NCBI GenBank assembly: GCA_025504975.1
Contig: JANUWI010000010.1
Coordinates: 186,001-250,000, forward strand
Source: Plenodomus lindquistii
Lineage: Eukaryota > Ascomycota > Dothideomycetes > Pleosporales > Leptosphaeriaceae
Direction of reading: 5' to 3'
DNA length: 64,000 bases
The notes beneath the pieces were generated by a model. It was given only the letters and a program-made list of their open reading frames with translations. It was not told the DNA's origin and searched no databases. Position numbers and translations under genes: made by a program. Each line of letters starts with the position of its first letter. The stretch's first letter is position 1. This document shows positions 1 through 10,333 of the stretch, in pieces.

Positions 1-698
1 AGGCATTTTGCCATATTCTCTTCTGCATCCTGGGGCATGCCATGTATGCCAACCTTGTTACACACTTCAGCGTCTAATGGGCCTTCGACGTTGCCGCCCG
101 AGAACAGAAAACTGTGATCCTTGACATAATTTGGCCACACAATTTTATCTACGTAGCCTGGTGGATCCTCCCAAAAGCCTTCCAACGTGACGTAGCCGCT
201 CCTAGCATCTCTCCGCTTCTTGGCAGTAGCGTAACTTGTGCGGAGAAAGAGCCTTAGATCAAACATGGATCGAATGTGCCGCATGTCTTCAGAGAAGAGT
301 AGGAATCCATCGACAATGCAGATTCTTCGATGTTCCCAAGCGGGGTTGTCTTGGAGCCAGGAATTGACGAGTGTTCTCAATCTTTTGATTTCAGTCTCGG
401 GTACACGGTGCTCTCCGACGTTGTTCTGATCTTCTTTGCTCATGAGCCAATCTGGACTTGTTCCGTCCTGTTTTATGCCCTGCAGTGCTCTGACGAGCCC
501 TGGCAAATCTAGTGACTCGATACAGTCCCAATCCTGTATGCCTTCTTTGACGGGAATCTCAGCATCGGTGAGGTAGAAGTCGTCGAGATGTAAGAGGAAG
601 AGCTTCGAGGAGGGGAATATGTCTCTCAGCAGCCGGGATAGAGTGGTTTTGCCAGACGAGGAAGGGCCCGAGATGCCAATGAGAAAGGGTGGCTGCAT
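1..698 (-). CDS. NRK1: Nicotinamide riboside kinase (NRK1-like), 3' end cut by window edge
   Basis: Open from an ATG at 698 to base 1 on the minus strand without a stop or intron (232 codons seen). Residues 8-19 carry a P-loop (GISGPSSSGKTT), followed by an acidic substrate-site stretch HLDDFY at about 37-42 and DWD at 56-58; the order matches the nicotinamide riboside kinase / uridine-kinase-like P-loop family. By family knowledge it phosphorylates nicotinamide riboside to NMN with ATP in the cytosolic NAD salvage route. The visible length is already near that of yeast Nrk1 (about 240 residues), so only the last residues should be missing. The start is the first ATG and sits immediately before the P-loop, as in homologues. 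It faces the ARMH3-like gene head to head. A broader uridine-kinase-like substrate range cannot be excluded from sequence. Confidence 0.85.
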   Translation of the reverse strand, partial: MQPPFLIGISGPSSSGKTTLSRLLRDIFPSSKLFLLHLDDFYLTDAEIPVKEGIQDWDCIESLDLPGLVRALQGIKQDGTSPDWLMSKEDQNNVGEHRVPETEIKRLRTLVNSWLQDNPAWEHRRICIVDGFLLFSEDMRHIRSMFDLRLFLRTSYATAKKRRDARSGYVTLEGFWEDPPGYVDKIVWPNYVKDHSFLFSGGNVEGPLDAEVCNKVGIHGMPQDAEENMAKC

Positions 699-1023
699 GA
701 TGGCGAGTTTAGTATGTTGATGGCCAGTGAGTGCGCGTGGCCTTGGGTGGCACCCGCAGTGTGGTCGGCGGGCCGCGGTGTGCAGTGTGCAGTGCTCCGG
801 CACGTGCAAGAGGGTGGGGGTCACAATCGGCGTTTGATCGACATGCGGGACAGCTAACTCGACCCGGCTTAGTGCTTCGCGAACGCGATCTGACAGGTGT
901 GGGTGGAGGTACGGGATGTCAACCTTGGAACTGCTGCATGTGCTGGATACGGTTCCAAATCCGCCCACCACCACCATTAGCAACAGCAGCCGCAGCAGCA
1001 GCCACCGCCGTCCTCTGCCGTCA
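699..1023. promoter_or_regulatory. Divergent intergenic region between NRK1-like and ARMH3-like genes
   Basis: A 325-bp spacer between two head-to-head genes; it must hold both promoters and 5' leaders. I see no clear TATA box. An in-frame ATG at 916 could extend the plus-strand gene by 36 residues of Ser/Pro/Thr-rich sequence, so the right third may be coding or 5' leader. Confidence 0.5.
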
Positions 1024-3116
1024 ATGGAGCCCTCGCCACTGACCCAGGACTCGCGGCCCGAGGTGTTCCAGCCCAAAATCATTCGCCTCTACGAGTCCCT
1101 CTTCCACGACGACGCCGATGACGTGGAGCTGTCCGAGGGCTTCTGGCAGGAATTCTTCCTCCACAGGCCCGACTCGGCAGGCCTGAAGCGCATCCTGGCC
1201 ACCGTGCCGCCCGACGAGATGCTGCACCAACAGGCGCACTCGCAGCAGCTGTTTGGCCAGGCCACGCTACGCGTCAAGCAGGCCCGCGCCCCGTCCGACG
1301 AAATCGCACTCGAGACGCTGACCGTCTTCCTCGACGCCGCCCTGACCAAGCGCTACACCAACCCCAGCTCCGACATCATCTCGGTGCTGGCGGGCTTGCA
1401 CGATGCCGACGCCGTCATGACTGACTTCGTGGCCACGCTCGACACGGCAGTGCGCAGCGGCCGGAGCAGTAAGTGTGTGCAGCCCCCGCCCGATCGACTG
1501 CCGCTGACGGCAGCCATGTAGTCGACCTGCGCCTCAAGGCCGTGCGGGCTACCCTCGCCATTACTGCCGCCGGCTTCCAGACGGCTCTCCCATCGTACTT
1601 TACGCACCGTGACTTGTTCCCTGCCCTCGTCAAGGTACGCTTCGCCCTGCATGCGAACGGCCACACTACTGACCAGTCGCAGTATGTCCAGGACTGCACC
1701 GGCAGCGACGAGGTGCTTCCAGCCTTCTACCTCCTTGGCCTCCTGTCAAACTACAACAAGTTCGAGTTCCAGAACCCCTATCGGCTGCGTCTGGACGACT
1801 TCGTCAACGACGGCGTGATACAGAAGCTGGTCCGCTGCTTTGGCGCATCGTGCCTCAAGTCGCGGGATGCCTACGTCGCGGTCCAGGACGACATGCCCGA
1901 GGGGTGGACTTTGGGCGCGACTCTGAATTACATAGGTCTAGGCGCACTCGCTCCCAGCTCTCGACCCACGACGCCGGTCCCAGCTCCTGAAGAGGCCAAG
2001 TCACTCTTTGCTGCCCTGTAAGTGCTGTCTCTTTCGTGCCCCTTTGTGCATGCCGGCTTACGTGCCTTTGCAGACCTCGCCCAGAAATTGGCGTACTGCT
2101 CTCGACCTATGACTTTGCGAATGCAAACAAGGTTTTTTGCTTCAATCTCATCACACTCGACACGAAAGAGGAGAAAGCCTCGTCCCCAATAAGCGCCTTT
2201 CTGTCTCTGACTTCCTACTTGTTCCAACATACGCATCGATCCACCAGAGCGGCCCTGTATACCTATCTCAGCCTCTTTATACTTCAGATTCTCGTCGAGG
2301 ATGCTGCAACAATCAAGCGCATGTGCAGCGACGAAATGAAGGTGTCGGTCCGCTTATGTCGTCAACGACAACCCTATCTTCCCCTGGCCAAAGGAAACCG
2401 CACCTTGGCAACCGTCGTGTTAGACTTGATGGTTGACGGAATCAATCACAACCTACGACGACGGCTGGATGTAGATTTCTACATGTACGTAAACATTCAG
2501 AACATCGTGGATGAGAGGACTAATGTGTTGCAGTCTTTGTCTTGGCATACTACTGCGGACTCTTTCCTACATTAGCCGTACCAAGGTCCGTATTGTTTAT
2601 CACTGGGCGGAACTCTGGAGATCATTGCTGGCCTTCATACGGTTCTTGGTAAACTATGCCGAAGACATCAAGTCCAATTACAGAACAGCAGAAATGAACA
2701 GCCTAGTGACCAACTTGCTGGCTTTCGCACTGTCTAGTGGAGAGAATTTCCTCCCAGATACCGCGTCTTACGACGACCTATTCTACAAACTTGTCGAGAG
2801 TGGTGACATTCTTGTCAAGTTCCGTGATGTCTTCGATCGTAGCAATGAGCCAGACTCAATGCAGACACTCATTGATGTAGCGTCACACTATCAGTCACTG
2901 CTCGAGTCGAGCAAGAATGGGAAACCGAAAGGCAAACATCTCAGCCCTCAAGAGGTCAGCAACATCATCAAACAGGGTTACGAAACTTTGTCAATCGATG
3001 CAAGTGCAGGCTTGGACAGGACCGAAAAGTTCAGAGAGGTCGACTTTAAGACTCTACTGAAGAAGATTGCAAGGGCTGCGGTCGACGATGCAAAGTCCCT
3101 GAACATTGAGGGCTGA
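1024..3116 (+). CDS. ARMH3/C10orf76-type armadillo-like protein (DUF1741, UPF0588)
   Basis: Spliced model: join(1024..1468, 1522..1634, 1683..2017, 2074..2484, 2534..3116), 628 residues, every junction GT-AG and frame-consistent. The N-terminal block (FQPKIIRLYESLF, EGFWQEFF) and the middle block (LLGLLSNYNKFEFQNPY, then RLDDF) match the family of human ARMH3 (C10orf76) and its yeast UPF0588 relatives, built of helical repeats. In animals ARMH3 acts at the Golgi with GBF1 and PI4KB; a similar membrane-trafficking role here is inference. A hydrophobic stretch at the start of the last exon (LCLGILLRTLSYI) explains older 'membrane protein' labels. Intron 2 (48 nt, 1635-1682) is a multiple of three and open, so its removal rests on homologous spacing (LVK joined to YVQDC). 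Start: ATG 1024 directly precedes the conserved part; ATG 916 is an in-frame alternative. Confidence 0.82.
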
Positions 3117-4199
3117 AGATTGTGTCAAAATACGGACAGCCATGCTATGCTTCCAGCTCTTTCCCTTCTGGACGATGAGGGAGCAAGGACTCTTTGAATA
3201 CAACTCTTGATTCATAAACCATCATCTGCCGCAAGGAACGCCTTGTCAAAGGAGACTTCCGAGCAGCAGGCATGCTGCGTTAGTTCGTTGCTTCATGCGG
3301 TTCGAGCGTTGAACAAATGCAGCCGATGCTGAACGAGAGCCCGTGGTGACTCGATACACAGATCTCGATATTGACAAGAGGCGGCAAGTCCCGTTATGAC
3401 AGGCTGTAGTACATACACAGTACGCCTGACAGGCAAGCCATTCCACTAGTATATGCTCCGCCTCTCCCGACAAGCGGACAATTGACTGGTTACGAGTATT
3501 TGAGTCAGTGGTCGCATTGAGAAACAATACGGTAGTATGTGTATCGCATACGAAATACTCTAGCAACGGCGTGTGAGTGGGTACCACGGACAATATTTCC
3601 GGCCAACACATGGTCAGGGGAACGCTTGCGAACGTCGGGCTATTTCAATGCCACCAACGCCACGAATTTAGGGTATATGGAATGAACACTGGCGCGAGCT
3701 ATTTTGGATACAGTTCGAGACCATAGTCCGCCAAGGCGGTTATGGATTGACACAATGGCTAGACCCAATGCGAATGTAACTTGCGCGAAGTATCTACGTA
3801 GTACAGTCGTATTATACGTGACCAAGGGCGAAGGCTCCAGATACGAAGCTAGCGCGAGCTGTAATTAACATTGCTCGTGTACCGCAAATTGGCCCTTTCA
3901 CAGTTTGTGGCCAAGCAAGTCGAGACAGAGTCACATCCAGGTGTGCAAAAATATATAAGGAGTATGAGTATGCATGTATTTGCAATACACACACAAGTCG
4001 TATGCTGACAGGGTAATAATATGGTAAAAAAGGGCGTCTTCTCAGATGACGATGCAAAGTGGTATCATAAAATCATACAACACCGGTTCAGATGCTCGTT
4101 AAAACGCCAATGCTAAAAGTGTCCCACGTATCATGCCGTTGTGCGATGCTTGTTCCCGTGACATGGCCCAAAGGACGACGAGGCGCTCACACAACCGTC
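3117..4199. other. Intergenic region between two convergent genes, nothing recognised
   Basis: About 1.1 kb between the stop codons of two convergent genes. It must contain both 3' UTRs. Several short frames exist (up to 121 codons, minus, 3246-3611) but their translations show no family motif and start in no convincing context. A B-box-like GGTTCGA near 3298 lacks the following CC and has no partner A box or cloverleaf, so no tRNA is called. Confidence 0.5.
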
Positions 4200-5153
4200 T
4201 CAATCACTGTCTTGGTTCGTGATGATTTCGTCATCTGATGGTACACCCTTGCCAGCCAGCGGGCCGAGGGTCCATCGCCAATCCCGTGTGCGTTTCCGCC
4301 GACCTGCAACAGGCGTTTCGGGGCATGAATCACTGTCATCGTCTGATGAAGACGAGTCACGCTTCTCGCCGATTCGCGGGGCTCTAGGTTGAGAGGGGGT
4401 GTCCTTGGTATCTTTTGTGGAGGCGGCGAGTATGCAGGGAGGATCACTGGGGGATCCAGTGATGTGCAGGGCTATGTCAGGGGAAGAGTCCAGACTCAGC
4501 GACGATATCGACTTGGGAGCATCCGAGCCGCTTGACGCTGATGATGATGATGTAGAAGCCACCGAGGATAGCGTAGAACTGGAAGACTGTAGGTCCGAAT
4601 GTGCGAGTGTGTACTTGACGGTCGTGATTTCCTCTTCCAGTGGCGTGCGAAAAGACACGCGCTTCGCTGCAGGGAACATGGGTCGAGCAGGCGTCATTTT
4701 GCGCGAGAGCATGGAGTGTGCCGGGCTGTTGCTGAGAATCGAGGCGAGGTTGTGGGGCTGCTTGTACGGTATGGAGACGCAAGCCGACTGGTGGGAGGAG
4801 GCCGACGTCAGTGCAGAGGATAGCGTAGAGGCCGAGTCGGGCGTGGAGGTGGCGGTGCTGCGTGTCGAGGGGAAGCTACTGTCTATTGAGAGTCGGGGCT
4901 TGGTCGGGCGGAGGGCGGGCACAGGCGCAGGCGCAGGCGCAGGCACAGATGCAGATGTCGAGATGGCGACAGGCTGGTCGTATGCGTTGGAAAAGGTGTT
5001 GCGGACGGTGGGCGAGACGGCAGAGAGCAGGTCGAGTCGCAGACTGGCGGCTTTGCCGGGAATGCGGGGCTGTTCGGTGTTGATGCACAGTTTGGGGCGC
5101 TGCGACTGCGAGGCGGGGCGGGGCGGTATTATAGGCAGCGAGGTGGTGGCCAT
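4200..5153 (-). CDS. Disordered Ser/Pro-rich protein with RVxF-like motif, function unknown
   Basis: Single exon, 317 residues from ATG 5153. I chose this start because it has a near-ideal Kozak context (gacaccATGgcc) and begins a proline-rich opening (LPIIPPRP); ATG 5216 would add 21 residues and the frame is open further up to 5732. Most of the chain is low-complexity Ser/Thr/Pro with an Ala-Pro repeat (about 70-80). Two islands stand out: KRVSFRTPLEEEI at 164-176, followed by VKYTLAHSDL, and a C-terminal RDWRWTLGPL at 290-299 after an acidic Ser/Asp run. Such conserved islands in a disordered chain suggest short binding motifs. KRVSF fits the PP1-docking consensus (RVxF), so a phosphatase-regulator role is possible but unproven. 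No transmembrane segment or enzyme fold is seen. Confidence 0.7.
   Translation of the reverse strand: MATTSLPIIPPRPASQSQRPKLCINTEQPRIPGKAASLRLDLLSAVSPTVRNTFSNAYDQPVAISTSASVPAPAPAPVPALRPTKPRLSIDSSFPSTRSTATSTPDSASTLSSALTSASSHQSACVSIPYKQPHNLASILSNSPAHSMLSRKMTPARPMFPAAKRVSFRTPLEEEITTVKYTLAHSDLQSSSSTLSSVASTSSSSASSGSDAPKSISSLSLDSSPDIALHITGSPSDPPCILAASTKDTKDTPSQPRAPRIGEKRDSSSSDDDSDSCPETPVAGRRKRTRDWRWTLGPLAGKGVPSDDEIITNQDSD
4919..4950 (-). repeat. GCAGGC microsatellite inside coding region
   Basis: Short imperfect run of a six-base unit (ggcgca on the plus strand) inside the minus-strand gene; it encodes the Ala-Pro repeat at about residues 70-80. Such in-frame hexamer tracts can vary in copy number between isolates. 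Confidence 0.6.
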
Positions 5154-5776
5154 GGTGTCGCGAGCAGATGACGGGTAGGTCAGCGGTGCGGGTGCGTGGG
5201 AGAGGGTAGCGAGCATCTCGTGAAGCTGGCGGGGATGATAGGCGCGGCGCAGGCAGGCAGCGTGCAGGCGGGCGGGCAGATGATGGTGCAACGAGGGGGG
5301 GGGGAGGACGGGCACGGCGACGTGACTGAGGGAGGGCAGCACTTTGTGCGATGACCTCTCAGCGTGGCCGCGTGGGCGCGAGCAGCCCGTTTTAAAAAGC
5401 AGCAATGGCTGCCGCCACAACGGCGCCGCTATTGTCCATCCCAACGCGTGCACGCTGGACGTCGAGGTCGCACTGGACGGCGGGCGGTGGGCGGTGGGCC
5501 CTGGTGGCCGAAGCGCTGGGGCTAGCACGCCCAAAATACATACCCACACCCTCCCAAAATAGCAGCTGCGTGGCAAACCCTGGCCCTTGTCGCTTGCAAC
5601 CTCGCCTTGGCATCCTCCCTCCCACCAACTGCCAGCTGCCCGCTGCCCGCTGCCCGCTGCCCGTCTCGTGGCCGTTTCGTTTGTGCGTTTCAGCACGCTC
5701 CCGTTTCCCACCTCCAGTCCACCGCGCTTCATCTGCCCTCAACCCCGCGCAGCACCGCATTCGCCAGGCGCTTAGC
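5154..5776. promoter_or_regulatory. Divergent promoter region, disordered-protein gene / Pol iota
   Basis: A 623-bp spacer between two head-to-head genes. It includes a poly-G run at 5295-5302, a possible TATA-like tttaaaa at 5391-5397 (suited to the minus gene), an A/C-rich stretch around 5530-5560 and a tandem repeat at 5635-5662. The minus-strand frame stays open through most of it, so part could be coding if an upstream start is used. Confidence 0.5.
5635..5662 (+). repeat. Tandem repeat, four copies of GCTGCCC
   Basis: Four exact consecutive 7-bp units, about 115 bp upstream of the Pol iota start codon. It lies where a 5' leader or proximal promoter would be. No factor-binding consensus is recognised. 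Confidence 0.9.
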
Positions 5777-8139
5777 ATGCAGCGTCCCCGCCAGCCCCGG
5801 CGTCAACTCGACTCCATTGTGCTGCACTTTGTAAGCCAGGCAATCCGTACCGACCCACCATGCACGGCCATGGGCTGCGTCGCCGCCTCCTACCCTGGCT
5901 TCGCGTACCCGTGCTTACTAACTTGTCGTCTCGTTTACTGCAGGATTATGTACGCGCAACTACTGTGACCACCTGACTCCTTCGTGTGTTATTGACAACT
6001 TGGTGCGAGGTGCTGACACAATGCTCGCCTCAAGGACTGTTTCTACGCTAGTGTTTTCGAGCATGAAAACCCGGCCCTTAAGACGTTACCACTAGCTGTT
6101 CAGCAAAAGCAAATAGTCGTCACGTGCAATTACGAGGCGCGGCGACGGGGGCTTTACAAGCTGCAGCTCATCACCGAGGCCAAAAGACTCTGCCCGGACC
6201 TGGTCATCGTGCTCGGGGAGGACCTGTCGAAATTCCGAAACGCGTCAAAGCAATTGTATGCCTACTTCAGATCTGTCTCCTGGAACTCGCGGTGTGAACG
6301 CCTTGGCATGGATGAGGTGTTTATGGATGTCACAGATATGATTGAGTATAATGTCGCCTTGCTAGGTTCAGCTGCTCAGAACTCCTTCTTCATACTATCC
6401 AAAGATGATCCCACTGTTGGATTCAAATACAATGCCACCCGCATAGCTGGTCACGTTTATCCAGCACAGGCGCATGGAATTTCAGGTAAGCCTCTATTCA
6501 GCGGCGTACTATAGATGGCGCAGCACAGTCATCGCCGCGTCACTCGAGACAATTCCCCGGGGACACGGTGACAGGCAATCGCTGGCAGAATACCAGTCAT
6601 TGTGGGTGTCTGACCGGTGTCACGTTCCCTGCCATGTCTCGTAACGGCTATTGTACGCGTACAGAGATTGGACTTGCATACCCGTCAATATACGAGCGCT
6701 GCTCCTAACCTCTGGACTCAATTCCGCTATCTTTGACGTACTAACTCGTGCATGATAGACACTGTACCGTCAGATCCTCTTTATATTCGGCTCCTCGTGG
6801 CTAGCCAGCTCGCTCAACATATCCGCACGAAGCTCGAGGAAGAGACCGGCTATACTGCTACAGTCGGTATATCAACCAACAAGCTTCTTGCCAAATTAGT
6901 GGGTAACCAGCATAAACCCAACGCTCAGACGACGCTACTCCCCCCGTACTTGGACGAAGACGCAACAGGGTATGATAACGTGACAAAGTTCCTTGATGAT
7001 CATGACATAGGTAAGCTTCCAGGAATTGGCTTCAAGATGGCGCAAAAGCTGCGTTTCATGGTCCTAGGAAGAGAAGCAGGTTTCACGAGTGGTGTTGTGT
7101 ACGGCGGCACCAAAGAACACGTACTTGTGCGCGATGTCCGATGCTATCCAGGCATGAGTTTGAAAGCATTGGAGAATATACTGCGAGGTCCAGGCGCACC
7201 AAATGATATAGGTGGTAGAGTATGGGGGCTCCTTCACGGATCTGATGAGACGCAAGGTATGGAAAAATAGTCCCATGTGCATGTACCTTGGGTTGACATG
7301 CAATATCAACAGTTAGCAAAGCTCGCGATGTTCCTAGGCAGATCAGCATTGAGGACAGCTACCTACGCCTGGACACACTGAACAAAGTCACCCAGGAGTT
7401 GAGCAAGCTGGCAACAAGTCTGCTTAAAAGAATGCACACAGATCTGCTAGAGGATGAGGATGATGTAGGCGCTGACGATGGTGCGGCTTCAACTTCTGTG
7501 GGGTCGTCGAGGCGATGGCTCGCCTACCCAAGGACAATCAGGCTCTCAACGCGTCCACGGCCTTTGGAAAATCCAGATGGCAGCCGCGATCGCTCATTTA
7601 CGAGGATATCCAGGTCTGCACCCCTGCCAACCTTTGCTCTAAGCTTGAAGGCGAACATGGCCACACTCGTCGAAAAGCTTGTCAATGAGACACTGCTGCC
7701 CTTGTTCCGCAAGCTCCACCCGGAGAGGAAGGGATGGAACCTTAGTCTGGTGAATGTTGCTGTCACGAACATGGCAGATGGCGCTAGCGAGATGGGCGGG
7801 GTCGGGCGTGACATAGGTAAAATGTTTCGGCGTCAAGATCATGTGCTTAGGCAGTGGAAGGTTGAGGAGGCTGCGCCCACTCCTGTTCCACGAGAGGAGC
7901 CAGCAGATGCGATCGATGTGCAGCAGCACACGTGGGGATCTGAAGACGTCCCAACATGGTCGCAATCGCAAGGCGAGCACCTTGGACCATCGGATTCCTT
8001 GGCGCCCGACGACGATGGCGCGAGTGCTGCTGCTGCTGCAACATGCACCTGCGAGCGATGCGGTGCTCTGTTTCCCATCTTTGCATGGGGCTCTCATGTC
8101 CGATGGCACAGCCAGACAGATGGGGGCACGTGTGGCTGA
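5777..8139 (+). CDS. DNA polymerase iota-like Y-family translesion polymerase
   Basis: Spliced model: join(5777..5830, 5944..5949, 6035..6485, 6759..7256, 7313..8139), 611 residues, all introns GT-AG. It contains the Y-family palm signatures: the metal-binding motif HFDYDCFYASV (D19, D21), the CNYEARRRG finger motif, and the catalytic pair in GMDEVFMDV (D113, E114). Downstream come a helix-hairpin region (GKLPGIGFKMAQKL) and the little-finger domain (ISIEDSYLRLDT). The overall pattern matches the fungal Pol iota/IMS family rather than Pol eta or Rev1. The C terminus ends with C583-x2-C586-x11-H598-x3-H602, spacing typical of a ubiquitin-binding UBZ finger, as in eukaryotic Y polymerases recruited to ubiquitinated PCNA. 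Role: nuclear lesion bypass. The second exon is only six bases (Asp-Tyr). The third intron (273 nt) is long for this locus; a CTAAC branch site lies just before its acceptor. Confidence 0.9.
5944..5949 (+). other. Six-base micro-exon of the Pol iota gene
   Basis: GATTAT between a preceding ctgcag acceptor and a following gtacgc donor. It encodes Asp-Tyr and is the only way I found to join LHF to DCFYASV and obtain the family motif HFDYDCFYASV. Introns on each side are 113 and 85 nt. Confidence 0.8.
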
Positions 8140-8493
8140 TACGGCCATTCCATCCACGTTGACGCTGGTGATCAAGGTGCATTCTACCGGCTAAGTGAAC
8201 AGTACAATAAAGTACCGAGCGCCTCGCAAGCCATGCCCAGACAGGCAACACACAGACCCACGCCTTCCAGAAGAAGAAGCAAACGGATGACGCCAGGTGG
8301 GCACGGCCGCGTCTTATCGTCAACGGCATCGCTTACATGGATACGAAGAATGCGCCGCTCTGCGTGCTGCATGTGATGAGCAGCTCTACTCTACATATCT
8401 TGCCTGACCGCGCTATGTGACCTGCCCGCTCCTCGCGCGCTGCCCACTGACCACTGATTGTCCGACACCCACCCACCCGCGGTGCCACCCACA
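8140..8493. promoter_or_regulatory. Intergenic region, Pol iota 3' end to S1P lyase promoter
   Basis: 354 bp between two co-directional genes. A CA/CC-rich leader (cacccacccacccgc) precedes the lyase ATG. No other signal is recognised. Confidence 0.5.
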
Positions 8494-10245
8494 ATGCCCG
8501 GTTCGTCACGCCTGCCCGTCAGCCTGCGCGATACCTTGAATGCGCGGAAGAGCACGGCCAAGGGCCAGCTTGTCGCTGCCAACGTTGATGTGTAAGTCGA
8601 GTCGGTCGTTCGCCTTCGTGCGACTGACGCCCGCTGCAGCCTGCGCAATGCCGTCTTCGTTCTGTTTCTCCTCCGCTGGACCCGCATTGCCTTCTACCAG
8701 CTCAAGGGTCGTGGCATCTTCGGCTCCCTCGGCTCCCTCTACATCAGCATCCGTCGCTACCTCTATGGCGTCTTCTTGCGCCTGCCCGGCGTCCGCACAA
8801 AGGTCCAGACAGACGTCTCCGAGGCGTTACTGAAGCTCGAGCGCAAGCTGGTCCCCAGCGGGCCTGGCATTGAACGCATCACCTCGATGCCTAGTGAGGG
8901 CTGGACTGAGGACAAGGTGCGCACCAAGCTGGGACAGTTGGCCGACATGGACCACACACGCTGGGAGGATGGTCGGGTCAGCGGCGCCGTCTACCATGGC
9001 GGTGATGACCTGATGCGCCTCCAGACGGAGGCGTTTGGCAAGTTCACGGTTGCAAACCCCATCCATCCTGACGTCTTTCCCGGCGTCAGGAAGATGGAAG
9101 CCGAGATTGTCGCCATGGTCCTCTCGCTCTTCAACGCCCCCGAGGGAGCCGCGGGCGTCACTACGTCTGGTGGCACCGAGTCTATCCTCATGGCCTGTCT
9201 CTCGGCGCGCAACAAGGCCTACAAGGAGCGCGGCGTATCACAGCCCGAGATGATTCTCCCGGAGACCGCACATACCGCCTTTCGTAAAGCCGGCGAGTAC
9301 TTCAAGATCAAAGTACATCTTGTCTCATGCAAGGCCCCGAGCTACAAAGTGCATCTGCCCTCGGTGTCTCGTCTTGTAAATCCCAACACGGTCCTACTAG
9401 TTGGATCCGCACCCAACTTTCCTCATGGCATCATTGATGACATTTCCGGCCTCAGTAAACTTGCGCTCAAGAAGAAACTACCGCTCCACGTTGATTGCTG
9501 TCTTGGGTCTTTCATCATTCCTCTCCTACCAAAGGCCGGGTTTGATTCGGAACCGTTCGACTTCCGGCTAAAAGGCGTGACAAGCATATCCTGTGATACG
9601 CACAAATACGGATTTGCCCCCAAAGGCAATTCGACAGTACTCTATCGAGCGGACGACTATCGTAAGTACCAGTACTTCATCTCACCGGACTGGTCTGGAG
9701 GTGTCTATGCCTCGCCCTCCATCGCGGGTTCTCGGCCGGGCGCCCTTATCGCTGGGTGCTGGGCCAGCTTGGTCAAGCAAGGTGAAAACGGCTACATTGA
9801 TGCATGTCACAGGATTGTTGGTGGTATGAAGCGGATTGAGACGGCGATTCGTGAAAGACCGGAGCTTTCGTCCGACTTGAAAGTCATCGGCCGTCCCTTG
9901 GTGTCTGTTGTTGCTTTCCTATCGAATACGCTAGATATATATGATATTGCAGACGGGATGTCGACAAAGGGTTGGCATCTAAATGCGCTGCAGAACCCGC
10001 CTGCGATTCATGTCGCCGTCACTCTGCCAATTGTCGCGGTGGTGGACAAGCTCATAGAGGATCTTGTTGAGGTGACCGAGGAGGTGCGAGAGAGTGAAAG
10101 ACGTCGAATAGCGGAAGGTCATGGTGCCAAGGGTGCGGTCAAAGGAGATGCGGCCGCACTGTACGGTGTAGCGGGGAGCTTGCCAAACAAAAGTGTGGTG
10201 GTGGACCTGGCAAAGGGTTTCTTGGATACGCTGTACAAAGTTTAG
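8494..10245 (+). CDS. DPL1: Sphingosine-1-phosphate lyase
   Basis: Spliced model: join(8494..8591, 8640..10245), 567 residues; the only intron is 48 nt (8592-8639). After a basic N terminus comes one hydrophobic segment (NAVFVLFLLRWTRIAFYQL, about 34-52), matching the single ER membrane anchor of the family. The group II PLP decarboxylase fold follows: ITSMPSEGWTEDKV, VSGAVYHGGDDL, the TTSGGTESILMA cofactor loop, HVDCCLGSF, and CDTHKYGFAPKG with the Schiff-base lysine at K355. The enzyme cleaves phosphorylated long-chain bases to a fatty aldehyde and phosphoethanolamine, the exit step of sphingolipid breakdown, with the active site facing the cytosol. Length and anchor match yeast Dpl1 and human SGPL1. 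It ends 88 bp from the convergent uL16m gene. Confidence 0.95.
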
Positions 10246-10333
10246 AGGCATGGCTGCACAAGCGTGACTTGGCACTGTGACAAGAGCCTATTTGTATTTC
10301 AACATTGATGTACATATTTTAGCGACTACCCGT

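Noticed and set aside
3290..3320. tRNA-like B box (ggttcgag)
   Set aside because: Lacks the conserved CC after the box, and no A box, acceptor stem or cloverleaf could be built around it.
3246..3611. 121-codon minus-strand frame in the convergent spacer
   Set aside because: No recognisable motif, overlaps likely 3' UTRs, and no promoter or splice context.
4399..5178. 259-codon plus-strand frame opposite the disordered-protein gene
   Set aside because: It is antisense to a gene with a good start and conserved-looking motifs; its own translation is a Gly/Ala/Glu-rich shadow with no family signature.
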